64,000 nt of DNA from Amycolatopsis sp. NBC_01488 (GCF_036227105.1 NZ_CP109434.1:4158001-4222000); one strand, 5' to 3'; numbered from the stretch's first letter, positions 8,587-17,611 are shown. Program-made: numbers and translations. The notes: generated from the sequence alone by a model not told the origin.

Positions 8587-9960
8587 ATGAGCGAGTACGA
8601 CCGAGGACCGCAGGGCGGCGGCGAGTACCCGTACGGCTACGGCCAGGGCGACCAGGGCTACTACCAGCAGCCCTACGGTCAGCAGCCGTACGGCGGCCAC
8701 TACGACCAGCAGCCCTACGACCACCAGTACGGCCAGGCCCGTGACCAGTGGGGGCGCCCGTACCCGCCGCAGTACACCCAGCCGCAGGGCCACTACGGCC
8801 AGCAGGGTCCCCCGCACGGCTACGGCTACCCCCCGCCCGTGCCGCCGCCGCCGCGCAGGCGGCCGCTTCGCGCGCTGACCGTCGCCGTCGTCGCGGTCGG
8901 GCTCGCCGTCGTCGCCGGGCTCGGGATCGGGCACCTCATCTCCGCCTCGAACAGCCCCACCGCGAGCAGCAACCAGAACTTCGGCTTCTCCGGGCAGCCC
9001 AGCGCGTCCACCACGACACTCGATGCCAACGCCGTGGCCGCGAAGGTCGACCCGGCCATCGTCAACGTCAACACCGAGCTCGGCCTGCAGGGCGCGGCCG
9101 CGGCCGGCACCGGCATCGTGCTCACCGCGGACGGCGAAGTGCTGACGAACAACCACGTCGTCGCCGGGGCGACCAGCATCAAGGTCACCAGCATCGGCAC
9201 CGGCGACACCTACCAGGCGCACGTGGTGGGCTACGACCGCAGCGAGGACATCGCGGTCATCCAGCTGGAAGACGCGTCCGGGCTGCCCACCGCGAGCATC
9301 GGCGACTCCTCCGCGGTCAAGGTCGGCGACCAGATCCTCGGCCTCGGCAACGCCGGCGGCAAGGGCGGCGACCCGGTGCCGGCGCCCGGCACGGTGGCGG
9401 CGCTGGACCAGTCGATCACCGCCTCCGACGAGTCCAGCGGCTCGTCCGAGCAGCTCACCGGCCTGATCCAGGTCCGCGCGAACATCGAGTCCGGCGACTC
9501 CGGCGGCCCGCTCGTCAACGCGAACGCGCAGGTCATCGGTGTCGACACCGCGGCATCCACCGGCTACCAGCTCAACGGCCGCCGCAGCAGCGCCGGCGGC
9601 CAGGGCTTCGCGATCCCGATCAACCAGGCCGTCGACATCGCGCACCGGATCATCGCGGGTACCGCGTCCGACAAGGTCCACATCGGCAAGACGGCGTTCA
9701 TCGGCGTCTCGGTGGCGGACGCGCAGGGGCAGGGCGCCCAGGTCCGCGAGGTGGTCCCGCGCGGCCCGGCGCAGCAGGCGGGCCTGGCGGCGGGTGCGGT
9801 GATCACCGCGATCGACGGCAAGGCGATCGACTCGGCGACGACGTTGACGAACGTGATGGACACCCACCACCCGGGCGACCAGCTGACGCTGACGGTCTCC
9901 GACGCTTCCGGCGCCCAGCACCAGCTCCAGGTGACGGCCGCCGAAGGACCGGTCGGCTAG
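8587..9960 (+). CDS. Membrane-anchored HtrA/DegP-like serine protease with PDZ domain
   Basis: A 457-aa protein. Residues 1-80 are a cytoplasmic tail rich in Tyr, Gln, Gly and Pro (repeats such as QQPYG), and one membrane segment lies near 95-118. A trypsin-like S1C domain follows with the catalytic triad in TNNHVV, SEDIAVIQL and ESGDSGGPLV, and a C-terminal PDZ domain (about 365-455) contains VVPRGPAQQAGLAAG. It is expected to act outside the membrane in envelope protein quality control. The ATG has GGAG 6 bp upstream. The low-complexity tail is common in actinobacterial HtrA proteins and may mediate polar localisation or interactions. Confidence 0.9.
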   Translation: MSEYDRGPQGGGEYPYGYGQGDQGYYQQPYGQQPYGGHYDQQPYDHQYGQARDQWGRPYPPQYTQPQGHYGQQGPPHGYGYPPPVPPPPRRRPLRALTVAVVAVGLAVVAGLGIGHLISASNSPTASSNQNFGFSGQPSASTTTLDANAVAAKVDPAIVNVNTELGLQGAAAAGTGIVLTADGEVLTNNHVVAGATSIKVTSIGTGDTYQAHVVGYDRSEDIAVIQLEDASGLPTASIGDSSAVKVGDQILGLGNAGGKGGDPVPAPGTVAALDQSITASDESSGSSEQLTGLIQVRANIESGDSGGPLVNANAQVIGVDTAASTGYQLNGRRSSAGGQGFAIPINQAVDIAHRIIAGTASDKVHIGKTAFIGVSVADAQGQGAQVREVVPRGPAQQAGLAAGAVITAIDGKAIDSATTLTNVMDTHHPGDQLTLTVSDASGAQHQLQVTAAEGPVG

Positions 9961-10335
9961 TCAGCGCAGCGTTTCGTTCAGTACCTCGCGGTGGGTCCGC
10001 TTGGCCGCGAGGTACTTTTCCCGGCCCGCGTCGGTGATGGTGACGAAGATGCCGCGCCGGTCCAGTTCGCACAGCGCGCGCTCGACCAGGCCCTCCTTCT
10101 CGAGGCGGGCGACCAGGCGGGACGTCGCGCTCTGGCTGAGGTGGATGGCGCCGGTGAGATCGGCCGAGCGGCACTTGAAGTCGCAGGTCGCGAGCCGTTC
10201 CAGGGCCTCGAACTCGTGCGCGCCGATTCCGTGGCGCTCCTGCAGGCGGCACTCGAGCGCGGTGAACACGGCCGAGTAGCGGGCCAGCAGCTCGTGCCAC
10301 TCCTGCACCAGGCCTTGCTCAGCGACATCGCTCAC
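9961..10335 (-). CDS. MarR family transcriptional regulator
   Basis: A 124-aa winged-helix regulator: DLTGAIHLSQSATSRLVARLEKEGLVER is the recognition region, preceded by a helical ARYSAVFTALECRLQ segment. The GTG at 10335 gives a normal MarR N-terminus (VSDVAEQGL). Longer in-frame readings to 10362 or 10407 would translate the intergenic repeat array into His/Met/Leu repeats and are unlikely. It is divergent from the MFS gene and probably represses it through the repeats between them. Confidence 0.85.
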   Translation of the reverse strand: MSDVAEQGLVQEWHELLARYSAVFTALECRLQERHGIGAHEFEALERLATCDFKCRSADLTGAIHLSQSATSRLVARLEKEGLVERALCELDRRGIFVTITDAGREKYLAAKRTHREVLNETLR

Positions 10336-10360
10336 GGCCGTCAACTTACCATGCACGAGC

Positions 10361-10405
10361 ATCAGATGCAAACACATTAAATGCATCGACATTAGATGCG
10401 CGTGC
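10361..10405. promoter_or_regulatory. Three 15-bp direct repeats with an embedded dyad (probable MarR operator)
   Basis: Units begin at 10361, 10376 and 10391 with ATCAGATGC, ATTAAATGC and ATTAGATGC, exactly 15 bp apart. Inside, GATGCA (10365-10370) and TGCATC (10382-10387) form an inverted repeat with an 11-bp gap. The array lies between the marR and MFS starts and just before the putative MFS -10 box TAGTGT (10409-10414), a good position for repression. Confidence 0.6.
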
Positions 10406-10421
10406 ATGTAGTGTCGCCGCC

Positions 10422-11879
10422 ATGAGTTCTTCCGCGTACCTGTCCACCACCTCCACCCGGTGGGACGCGCGCCTCTGGGGTGTCCTGCTCACCGTTTCGA
10501 TCGTCATCGGTCTCGACGCGCTCGACGTGTCGATGGTCGGGGTCGCGCTGCCCGCCATCCAGGCCGACCTCGGCCTGTCCACCAGCGCGCTGCAATGGGT
10601 CGTCAGCGGCTACGTCCTCGGCTACGGCGGCCTGCTGCTGCTCGGCGGGCGCACCGCCGACCTGCTCGGGCGCCGCCGCGTGTTCCTCGTGGCCGTCACC
10701 GTGTTCGCGCTGGCCTCGCTGCTCGGCGGCCTCGTCGACGACGGCGCGCTGCTCATCGCCAGCCGCTTCATCAAGGGCCTGGCGGCCGCGTTCACGGCGC
10801 CGGCCGCGCTGTCCATCATCACCACGACGTTCCAGGAGGGCCCGGCCCGCAACAAGGCGATCAGCATCTTCGCCGTGTTCGGCGCGAGCGGGTACTCCGC
10901 CGGGCTCGTGTTCTCCGGCCTGCTGACCGAGGTCGGCTGGCGCTGGACGTTCCTGCTGCCCGCGCCGATCGCCCTGGTCGCGCTGGTCGCGGCGTGGAAG
11001 CTGATCCCGTCGTACCAGCGGGAAGAAGGCCGCGGCTACGACTTCCCGGGCGCCATCACCGGCGCCGCGGGCTCGCTGCTGCTGGTGTTCGGCGTCGTCG
11101 AGGCGCCGGAGGTCGGCTGGGCCGCGCCGCGCACGCTGATCACGTTCGTCGTGGCGGCCGCGCTGCTGGTGACGTTCGTCCTCATCGAGAAGCGCAGCAG
11201 CCACCCGCTGCTGCGGCTGGGAATCCTGAAGTCCGGGCCGCTGGCCCGCGCGAACCTCGGCGGCGCGCTGTTCTTCGGCGCGTACATCGGGTTCCAGTTC
11301 GTCGTGATGCTGTACCTGCAGCGGGTGCTGGGCTGGTCCGCGCTGCAGACCGCGCTGGGCTTCCTGCCGGCGGCGCTGATCGTCGCGTTCGGCTCGCCGC
11401 GCATCGAGCCGCTGATCGACCGCGTCGGCACGCCGCGCACCATCTTCGCGGGCGTGGTCGCGCACGTCCTCGGCTACGCGCTGTTCCTGCGGGTGGACGA
11501 GCACTCGGGGTACGCGGCGTTCGTGCTGCCCAGCATGATCCTGCTCGGCATCGGCTTCACGCTGGCGTTCTCGTCGCTCAACATCCAGGGCACGGCCGGG
11601 ATCTCGGACAGCGAGCAGGGCCTGGCCGGCGGCCTGCTGAACACGTCGTTGCAGGTCGGCGGCGCGATCGGACTCGCGGTGGTGACGGCGGTCCTGACCG
11701 CCAACGGCGGCCGTGAGGCCTCACCGGCCGCCCTGCTCACCGGTCTGACCCCGGCGCTGACCGTGGTCACCGGGATCGCGGTGCTGGGCCTGCTGGTCGC
11801 GATCAGCGGCCTGGTCGCCCGGAAGCGGGTCGTCGAAGAGGTCGTGGAGCCGGAGGACCTGCTGGCCCTCGCGGACTGA
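10422..11879 (+). CDS. MFS multidrug efflux transporter (DHA2, 14 TMS type)
   Basis: A 485-aa integral membrane protein with about 14 hydrophobic segments. The first helix carries GLDALDVSMVGVALPAIQADLG, shortened here as the DHA2 signature region, followed by QWVVSGYVLGYGGLLLLGGR and TADLLGRRRVF (motif A) near residues 75-85. Such proteins export drugs by proton antiport. The ATG follows TAGTGT by 7 bp with no ribosome site, so a leaderless mRNA is likely. Regulation by the divergent MarR protein is inferred from the shared repeat array. A strong hairpin follows the stop. Confidence 0.88.
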   Translation: MSSSAYLSTTSTRWDARLWGVLLTVSIVIGLDALDVSMVGVALPAIQADLGLSTSALQWVVSGYVLGYGGLLLLGGRTADLLGRRRVFLVAVTVFALASLLGGLVDDGALLIASRFIKGLAAAFTAPAALSIITTTFQEGPARNKAISIFAVFGASGYSAGLVFSGLLTEVGWRWTFLLPAPIALVALVAAWKLIPSYQREEGRGYDFPGAITGAAGSLLLVFGVVEAPEVGWAAPRTLITFVVAAALLVTFVLIEKRSSHPLLRLGILKSGPLARANLGGALFFGAYIGFQFVVMLYLQRVLGWSALQTALGFLPAALIVAFGSPRIEPLIDRVGTPRTIFAGVVAHVLGYALFLRVDEHSGYAAFVLPSMILLGIGFTLAFSSLNIQGTAGISDSEQGLAGGLLNTSLQVGGAIGLAVVTAVLTANGGREASPAALLTGLTPALTVVTGIAVLGLLVAISGLVARKRVVEEVVEPEDLLALAD

Positions 11880-11886
11880 GCACCGG

Positions 11887-11920
11887 GAAGAGCCACCATC
11901 GCGGGGGATGGTGGCTCTTC
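11887..11920. terminator. Perfect 14-bp hairpin between convergent genes
   Basis: GAAGAGCCACCATC (11887-11900) and GATGGTGGCTCTTC (11907-11920) are exact reverse complements with a 6-nt GCGGGG loop, starting 8 bp after the MFS stop. The right arm is followed by CGCTTTCGTT. It probably terminates the MFS transcript. Confidence 0.75.
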
Positions 11921-12055
11921 CGCTTTCGTTCGCGCAACGGGTCATGCCGCCCGCTCGCCCGTGCCGGGCACCTTCGCCGAACTGGCGGCGTGGGCATGGA
12001 CGGCGTCGGTGGTATCCACAATGGACGGGCTGCGTCGCCCGCCGGGCGCCTGCTC

Positions 12056-12409
12056 CTAAGCGGCCTGCCACAGCTCGACGCGGTTGCCTTCGGGATCGGT
12101 GACCCAGCCGAACCGGCCGACGCCGTCCATGTCCTGGATCTCCTCGGCCACGTCGGCGCCTTTCTCGCGCAGCTGGGCGAGCATGGCGTCGAGGTCGCGG
12201 ACCCGGAAGTTCAGCATCGTCTGCTGCGACTTCGAACCGAAGTAGTCCGTCGAGGCCTCGAACGGCGCGAAGACCGTCGGGCCCGGCTCCTGCCGCCACA
12301 GGCCGTGTTCGTCGGCGTCGAGGCCGAGGCAGTCCCGGTACCAGGCGCCCAGCGCCTCCGGGTCCGCCGCGCGGACGAAGTACCCACCGATGCCGAGCAC
12401 GCGTTCCAT
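12056..12409 (-). CDS. VOC (glyoxalase/bleomycin-resistance) family protein
   Basis: A 117-aa single-unit VOC protein. It opens with VLGIGGYFVRAADPEALGAWY, typical of the first beta-alpha-beta unit, and ends with FGWVTDPEGNRVELWQ, which holds the C-terminal Glu ligand. Members are metal-dependent lyases or dioxygenases, or bind antibiotics; the substrate cannot be read from sequence. A CAGGAT box 6 bp before the ATG hints at a leaderless transcript. Confidence 0.85.
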   Translation of the reverse strand: MERVLGIGGYFVRAADPEALGAWYRDCLGLDADEHGLWRQEPGPTVFAPFEASTDYFGSKSQQTMLNFRVRDLDAMLAQLREKGADVAEEIQDMDGVGRFGWVTDPEGNRVELWQAA

Positions 12410-12427
12410 GCCGTGATCCTGCCTGCG

Positions 12428-13312
12428 CTACCCGACGATGTCGATCTCGAACGGGTCGGCCGCGCTGTAGTTGATGTCGGCCCACACCGCGCCCGGCAGG
12501 TCGTAGCGCCGGTGCGAGGTCAGCCTGTTGTCGTAGCCGGCGACCTGCGTCGGGTTGTGGCCGACGCCCTGGTGGTCGTTGCCCCAGGCGAAGATGTCGC
12601 CGACCCACATGGGCTTCGAGAAGCCGTCACCGCCGAGGCGCGGCCGGACGACGACCGCGGCGCCGGGACTGCCGGACAGGAACACCCGCACCGTGTTCTG
12701 CTCGGCGTTCGGCGGGGTGACGGTGATGCGCTCCATGATCTCCACTCCAGTCGAGGCGGATCCGTTTCCGTCCACTCCGGGCCAGTAGTCGGCGACCGAC
12801 GAGACGTCGTAGCCCGGGGCGACGTTCCCGCGGTACTGCTTGGCGATCGCACCGTCGGGGATCGCGGGATCGCCGTTGTAGTGCGCGATCCAGTAGTGCG
12901 GCTCGGCGACGCCGGCCGACGAGAACGCCGACCGGACCGCGGGCCAGGCCGAGAGGCTGCAGTAGACGGTCGGGTCCGCGCCGGCCGCGCGGCGCATCCG
13001 GACCCAGCCCGGCGCCTCTTCCGGGCCGGCGTCGCCCGGCTCGACGTCCAGGACGTGGCCGTCGTTCGTGCTCGCCTTCTTGACGATGGTGACCTTGACC
13101 GCGCCGGGGAAGCGCGCCCAGTCGGCGGCCGACCACGGTTCCAGCTTGATCCGGTCGATGTATCCCGCGACCATCTGCGCGCCGGCGGGGATGTTCGCGG
13201 CCGTGACCGCGTCGTACATCGTGCGCACGGGTTTGCGTCTCCGTTCGGTGCCGTTCGCCGTTTCGGGGACGGCGAAATCGTCTCCGCGATCCGCCATCGT
13301 GCTGTTACCCAT
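12428..13312 (-). CDS. Glycoside-hydrolase-like (GH25/DUF1906-type) protein
   Basis: A 294-aa protein without signal peptide or membrane segment. Residues 30-190 resemble lysozyme-like TIM-barrel domains: VAGYIDRI, a strand VKVTIV, GHVLDVEPGD with acidic residues in the catalytic position, then PTVYCSLSAW and HYWIAHYNGD. The C-terminal 100 residues look like a beta-sandwich. Actinobacteria and their phages carry similar domains. The ATGs at 13312 and 13297 are both possible. Substrate and cellular role are unknown; the family call is tentative. Confidence 0.55.
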   Translation of the reverse strand: MGNSTMADRGDDFAVPETANGTERRRKPVRTMYDAVTAANIPAGAQMVAGYIDRIKLEPWSAADWARFPGAVKVTIVKKASTNDGHVLDVEPGDAGPEEAPGWVRMRRAAGADPTVYCSLSAWPAVRSAFSSAGVAEPHYWIAHYNGDPAIPDGAIAKQYRGNVAPGYDVSSVADYWPGVDGNGSASTGVEIMERITVTPPNAEQNTVRVFLSGSPGAAVVVRPRLGGDGFSKPMWVGDIFAWGNDHQGVGHNPTQVAGYDNRLTSHRRYDLPGAVWADINYSAADPFEIDIVG

Positions 13313-13488
13313 GTGGGACGGGCGTCAAGCGACAATGGTACGCAGTTCCGCTGCGTCACCAATACGGCCGCACCGCGCAATTCCTTAACCACGGGCTCAC
13401 GCGCCGACGGTGACTTTCCGCTATCGGTACTGGCTTCCCGCTCACCCGGCTGGCAAGCTGCCAGGACTCCACGACGGAAGGTACGTGC

Positions 13489-15063
13489 ATGGCGGCACCG
13501 CGGTCCCGGCGCGTCGACGCGCGGGTCGTCGTCCTGAGCGTGCTGCTCGTGGCCGCCCTGCTCGCCTGGGCCGGCGTCGACTACCTGCGCGACCGCCTCG
13601 CCGGCGGCGGCTGCGTCACCACGACCCCGGTGCACATCACGGCGGCGCCGGACGTCGCGCCGGTGCTCACGACGCTGGCCCGGGCGGTGCCGGGGCCGGA
13701 CTGCTACACCGTCGAGGTCACCGCGTCCGCGTCGACGGCCACCGCGGCGGCGCTCGAGGCCAACGGCGCGAACGGCCCCGACGTCTGGGTGCCCGAGTCG
13801 AGCAGTTGGCTGCTGCAGGCCCGCGACGGCGGCGCGTGGAACCTGCCCGAGTCAGGGCAGTCGGTGGCAAGCTCGCCGGTCGTGCTGGCCCTGACCGACG
13901 ACGTCGCGAAGCGGGCCGGGTGGCCGGGGAAGTCGCCGTCCTGGTCGGACGTCCTCGCGGGCAGCCCGGTCGGGCTGCCCGACCCGGGCCGCGACCCGGC
14001 CGGGATCGCCGCGCTGATCGGCCTGCAGCAGCTGACCAAGGACGCGCCCGACCCCGCCGCCGCGTTCACCGAGGAGATCCGCAAGCTGTCGGCGGTGAAG
14101 GAGCCGTTCACGGCGTCGCCGGCATCGGAGCAGTCCGTGCTCGCGCGCAAGCTCGTCGCCGCGTACCCCACGGTCGGCGTGCCGAGCTTCGACTACCCGT
14201 ACGTCGTGCTGCCGCGCGCGTCGGAGGCTTCACGGTCGGCGGCCGAACGGTTCCTGCGGCTGCTGCTCGACCAGACCGCCACGAAGACGTTCGCCGACGC
14301 CGGGTTCCGCACGCCGTCGGGGCAGCTGCTCGGCGACCGGCCGCGAGACACGCGCACGGACGCCGCGCCGCGCCCGGCCGGCCCGCCCGCCCCCGACGCG
14401 ATGTACGGCGTGCTGCAGGCGTGGGCCGGGGCGAACCTCAGCGCCCGCGTCCAGGTGCTGCTCGACATCTCCGGCTCGATGGCCGCCACCGTCCCCGGCA
14501 CCGGCCGCAGCCGGATGGCGCTCACCCTGGAAGCCGCGACGCAGGGCCTCGGGCTGTTCAAGCCGACGACGGAAATCGGCCTGTGGCTGTTCTCGACCAA
14601 GCTCGACGGCGACAAGGACTACAAGGAACTGCTGCCGATGCGAACGATTTCCGAGCAACTCGCCGCGGGCGGGGTGGCGACGCTGCAGGCGGTCAAGCCC
14701 AAGGCCGGCGGCGCGACCGGGCTGTACGACTCGATCCTCGCCGCGTACCAGAACGCCCGCCAGAACTGGCAGCTCGGCCGGATCAACGTCGTCGTCGTGC
14801 TCACCGACGGCCGCAACGAGGACAGCGACTCGGTCGGGCTGCCGGGTCTGCTGGCCGAACTGGGCCGGCTGCAGGACCCGCGGAAGCCGTTGCCGGTGAT
14901 CGGGATCGGCATCGGCCCGGACATCGACGCGAGCGAGCTGCGGCAGGTCTCGGCCGCCACCGGCGGCGAGTCGTTCACCACGCCGGACCCGCGCAAGATC
15001 TCCGACGTCTTCTACCAGGCGCTGAGCAAGCTCATGTGCCAGCCGCCCGCCTGCAAGAATTGA
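13489..15063 (+). CDS. Membrane-anchored solute-binding-like/VWA domain protein
   Basis: A 524-aa protein with one N-terminal membrane anchor (residues 12-32). Residues 45-290 resemble an ABC-type extracellular solute-binding protein (PDVWVPESSSW; FDYPYVVLPRASE). A von Willebrand A domain follows at about 325-515, with the MIDAS motif DISGS near 326-330 and VVVLTDGRN. The same two-domain layout occurs in actinobacterial cell-surface proteins. It lies 8 bp upstream of a GT-C-like membrane protein and may work with it in the envelope. Function unproven. Confidence 0.8.
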   Translation: MAAPRSRRVDARVVVLSVLLVAALLAWAGVDYLRDRLAGGGCVTTTPVHITAAPDVAPVLTTLARAVPGPDCYTVEVTASASTATAAALEANGANGPDVWVPESSSWLLQARDGGAWNLPESGQSVASSPVVLALTDDVAKRAGWPGKSPSWSDVLAGSPVGLPDPGRDPAGIAALIGLQQLTKDAPDPAAAFTEEIRKLSAVKEPFTASPASEQSVLARKLVAAYPTVGVPSFDYPYVVLPRASEASRSAAERFLRLLLDQTATKTFADAGFRTPSGQLLGDRPRDTRTDAAPRPAGPPAPDAMYGVLQAWAGANLSARVQVLLDISGSMAATVPGTGRSRMALTLEAATQGLGLFKPTTEIGLWLFSTKLDGDKDYKELLPMRTISEQLAAGGVATLQAVKPKAGGATGLYDSILAAYQNARQNWQLGRINVVVVLTDGRNEDSDSVGLPGLLAELGRLQDPRKPLPVIGIGIGPDIDASELRQVSAATGGESFTTPDPRKISDVFYQALSKLMCQPPACKN

Positions 15064-15071
15064 GGACGCCC

Positions 15072-16817
15072 GTGTTGGTGCAGCTGGAAAAGCCCGTGTC
15101 GCGGACCCAGTGGAGACCCACGGCGCTGGTGCTGGCGGCCTTCGTCGCGGGCGTGGTCCCGTTCGCGTTCCACGCCTGGGCGGCACTGCACGGGAACTTC
15201 GCGCAGGACGACTTCGTCATGACGCACCGGGCCGCCGTGGCCGGGCCGTTCGACCTCGGCTACCTCTTCCAGGACTACCACGGGCACCTGACGCCCGGCG
15301 GGTTCTTCCTCGCCGCGGTGATGACGTGGTGGGCGCCGCTGAACTTCCCGCTCATGGTGCTGCCGCTGCTGCTGATGCGGGCCGTCGCGACGGTGCTGTT
15401 CTGGTGCCTGCTCGTGCGCTGCTTCGGCCGCCGCTGGGCGATCCTCGTGCCGTTCACCGTGTTCACGGCGTCGACGCTGCTGCTGGTCCCGACGCTGTGG
15501 TGGGCGTACGGCGTCCAGATCGTCCCGGTGGTGCTCGCCGCCGCGGGGGCCTCGTACTGGCACGTCCGCTACCTGCGCGACGGCGGCCGGTGGTGGATCG
15601 GCACGTTCGCGTGGACGTTCTTCGGGCTCGCGTTCTACGAGAAGGCCGCCGTGCTCCCACTGTTGCTGGCCGGGCTGACCGTCCTGCTCGGACAGTCCTT
15701 CCGGGACCGGTGGCGCTACTGGGCGGGGCACGCGGTGCTGCTCGCGGCGTTCGTCGGGGGCTACCTCGCGCTGACGTCGAGCCAGGTGACCGCGGGCAGC
15801 ACGCCGCTGACCGCCGGGACCGTCGCCGACCTGACCGGCCGGATGCTCGGCGACACCCTGCTGCCGGGCCTGGCCGGCGGGCCGTGGTCCGGGCCAGGTC
15901 CGGGCGCGACCTGGGCGCCGTCGCCGTTCGCGGTGGTCGTCGTGCTGTTCGCCGCGGCACTCGCGCTGCTGGTCGCCGGCGTCCGCACGGGCGGCCGCCG
16001 CGCCGGGGCGGCGTGGGCCCTGTTCGGGATCTTGTTCGTGGTGGACGTCGGCCTGCTGGCGTCGACGCGGTTGCGGGAAGTCGGGCCGGCCGCCGGTGAC
16101 GACCCGAGGTACCTCGCCGAGCTGGCGTTCGCGGCCGCCCTTTGTGGCGCGTTCGCGTTTCTGCCGCCGGGAAGAATTGCGCCGTCCGGCGGAAAGCGGG
16201 AACGGCCGATCGCGCTAACGGCCTGCCTGCTCTTGCTCGTCAGTTCCGCGGTGGGATTTTCGCGCCTGGCCCCGGCTTTGCGGTTCGAGCACTCGGGCCA
16301 GTACGTCGCCCATGTGCGGGCGGCCGTCGCCGAAGACCCGGATCTGGTCTTCTACGACACATTCGTGCCGTCCGATGTGGTCCACGAGTGGTTCGGCGAC
16401 GACTCCCGCGCGTCCCGGGTGGTCGGCCTGGTTCCCGGCACGCACTTCGACCAGCCGACGAACCGGATGCACCTGCTCGACGCCACCGGCACGCCGCACG
16501 TGATCACCGGGGTGGACGCGGTGTCCCGCGGCGTGGTGGGCCCGGTGCCGAACTGCGGGTACACGGTCGGTGAGACCCTGGTGAGCGTCCCGCTCGACGC
16601 GCCGGTGCTGGGCAGGCACCTGCTGAAGATCGACTACTTCACCTCCGACGGCGGCGAAGGCCTGGTGGACCGCACGCCGGTGTGGTTCCAGGCCGGACTG
16701 CACTCGCTGTACCTGCCGGTGGACGGCCTCTTCGACCACATCGGCGTGCGGCTGTCGAGCCCGGGCGCGCCGGTGTGCGTCGCGAAGGTCGAGATCGGGA
16801 AACCGGTGATTCAGTAA
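15072..16817 (+). CDS. Polytopic membrane protein, GT-C glycosyltransferase-like
   Basis: A 581-aa protein starting at GTG 15072, with GAGGA 5 bp upstream. A first helix is followed by an extracellular loop holding FAQDDFV; an acidic pair after helix 1 is characteristic of lipid-phosphosugar-dependent GT-C enzymes. About ten more hydrophobic segments reach residue 390, then a roughly 190-residue soluble C-terminal domain. It is downstream of the VWA protein and close to aftD, so a role in envelope glycan assembly is inferred. It overlaps the convergent methyltransferase by 7 bp. Confidence 0.72.
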   Translation: MLVQLEKPVSRTQWRPTALVLAAFVAGVVPFAFHAWAALHGNFAQDDFVMTHRAAVAGPFDLGYLFQDYHGHLTPGGFFLAAVMTWWAPLNFPLMVLPLLLMRAVATVLFWCLLVRCFGRRWAILVPFTVFTASTLLLVPTLWWAYGVQIVPVVLAAAGASYWHVRYLRDGGRWWIGTFAWTFFGLAFYEKAAVLPLLLAGLTVLLGQSFRDRWRYWAGHAVLLAAFVGGYLALTSSQVTAGSTPLTAGTVADLTGRMLGDTLLPGLAGGPWSGPGPGATWAPSPFAVVVVLFAAALALLVAGVRTGGRRAGAAWALFGILFVVDVGLLASTRLREVGPAAGDDPRYLAELAFAAALCGAFAFLPPGRIAPSGGKRERPIALTACLLLLVSSAVGFSRLAPALRFEHSGQYVAHVRAAVAEDPDLVFYDTFVPSDVVHEWFGDDSRASRVVGLVPGTHFDQPTNRMHLLDATGTPHVITGVDAVSRGVVGPVPNCGYTVGETLVSVPLDAPVLGRHLLKIDYFTSDGGEGLVDRTPVWFQAGLHSLYLPVDGLFDHIGVRLSSPGAPVCVAKVEIGKPVIQ

Positions 16818-17572
16818 GGGTCGTACGGGCTGTGGTGGCCGAGCAGGCGGGCCGCCGGCCGCAGCCGCAGGCGCAGCAGCACCTTGAGCACGACGTTGCG
16901 CAGGAACCACGGCAGCTGCGCCAGCACGCGCACGCGGTCCGCCGTGGACGGTGGCGCCAGCTTGAACCGCGCCAGCGACGTCGCCCGGTCCAGATAGGTG
17001 TAGCGGCGTCCGAAGAGGACCTTCGCGATCGTGCCGAGCGTGACGCCGATCGAGGAAAAGCAGTCGTGGACCAGGATTTCCGCGCCCGGCGGCAGGTGCG
17101 CCGACCAGCGCAGGTCGTCGGTGTAGGTCCAGTAGTCGTGCTTGCCGTCGATGTAAAGCAGCTGTATGGCGCGGTCCCAGTCAGGGCGCAGTTCCGTGCT
17201 GTAACCGGCGACGAGCTCGACGACGTCGTCCAGCCCGGCGTGGCGGATGTTGCGCTCGAACAGCTGCCGCGTCGACGATCCGCCGAAGAGCCGGCCGTCG
17301 ACGAAGGGGTCGACGGCGATCACCGTGGCGCCGACGGTGCGCGCGGCCGCGCCGAGGACGATCGTGGATCTGCCCTGGTGGCTGCCGATTTCCAGGACGA
17401 CGTCGCCCTTTTCGAGGCGGCTCGCGGCGTTCCACAGCGCTTCGCCTTGCGCGCGCGTCATCCAGCCCTTGACCGGCTCGGCCAGAGCCCAGGCATCTTC
17501 GAACGAGATGGCGCACCTGCCAGGAGTTCGGGGGGGACTCGGGAACTCTGCCTTCAACAAAACTGTCGGCAC
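16811..17572 (-). CDS. Class I SAM-dependent methyltransferase (Methyltransf_24-like)
   Basis: About 253 aa. The SAM-binding motif is VVLEIGSHQGRSTIVL, followed by VIAVDPFV, LLYIDGKHDYWTYTDDL and ILVHDCFSSIGV, typical of the cephalosporin-hydroxylase/macrocin-type methyltransferases often found in glycan loci. The start is uncertain: GTG 17572 is the furthest 5' choice and leaves only 33 bp to the divergent aftD start. The reading frame stays open far upstream, antisense to aftD, which is an artefact of codon bias. Confidence 0.8.
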   Translation of the reverse strand: MPTVLLKAEFPSPPRTPGRCAISFEDAWALAEPVKGWMTRAQGEALWNAASRLEKGDVVLEIGSHQGRSTIVLGAAARTVGATVIAVDPFVDGRLFGGSSTRQLFERNIRHAGLDDVVELVAGYSTELRPDWDRAIQLLYIDGKHDYWTYTDDLRWSAHLPPGAEILVHDCFSSIGVTLGTIAKVLFGRRYTYLDRATSLARFKLAPPSTADRVRVLAQLPWFLRNVVLKVLLRLRLRPAARLLGHHSPYDPY

Positions 17573-17592
17573 ATGGTAGCCAGGTTTCGGCC

Positions 17593-17611
17593 TAGTATCT
17601 ACCGGATGGTA
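17593..17611 (+). promoter_or_regulatory. Putative aftD -10 box and overlapping TACC-N4-GGTA dyad
   Basis: TAGTAT (17593-17598) lies 7 bp before the aftD ATG, fitting a leaderless promoter. TACC-GGAT-GGTA (17600-17611) overlaps the start codon and resembles the dyads at 22978-22995 and 29044-29059 within the same envelope locus. Confidence 0.4.

Noticed and set aside
10336..10407. N-terminal His/Met/Leu-rich extension of the MarR protein
   Set aside because: It is a translation of the 15-bp operator repeats rather than protein sequence.
12001..13537. Plus-strand 515-codon frame across the VOC and lysozyme-like genes
   Set aside because: Val/Asp/Arg-rich antisense composition; both minus-strand proteins show recognisable families.
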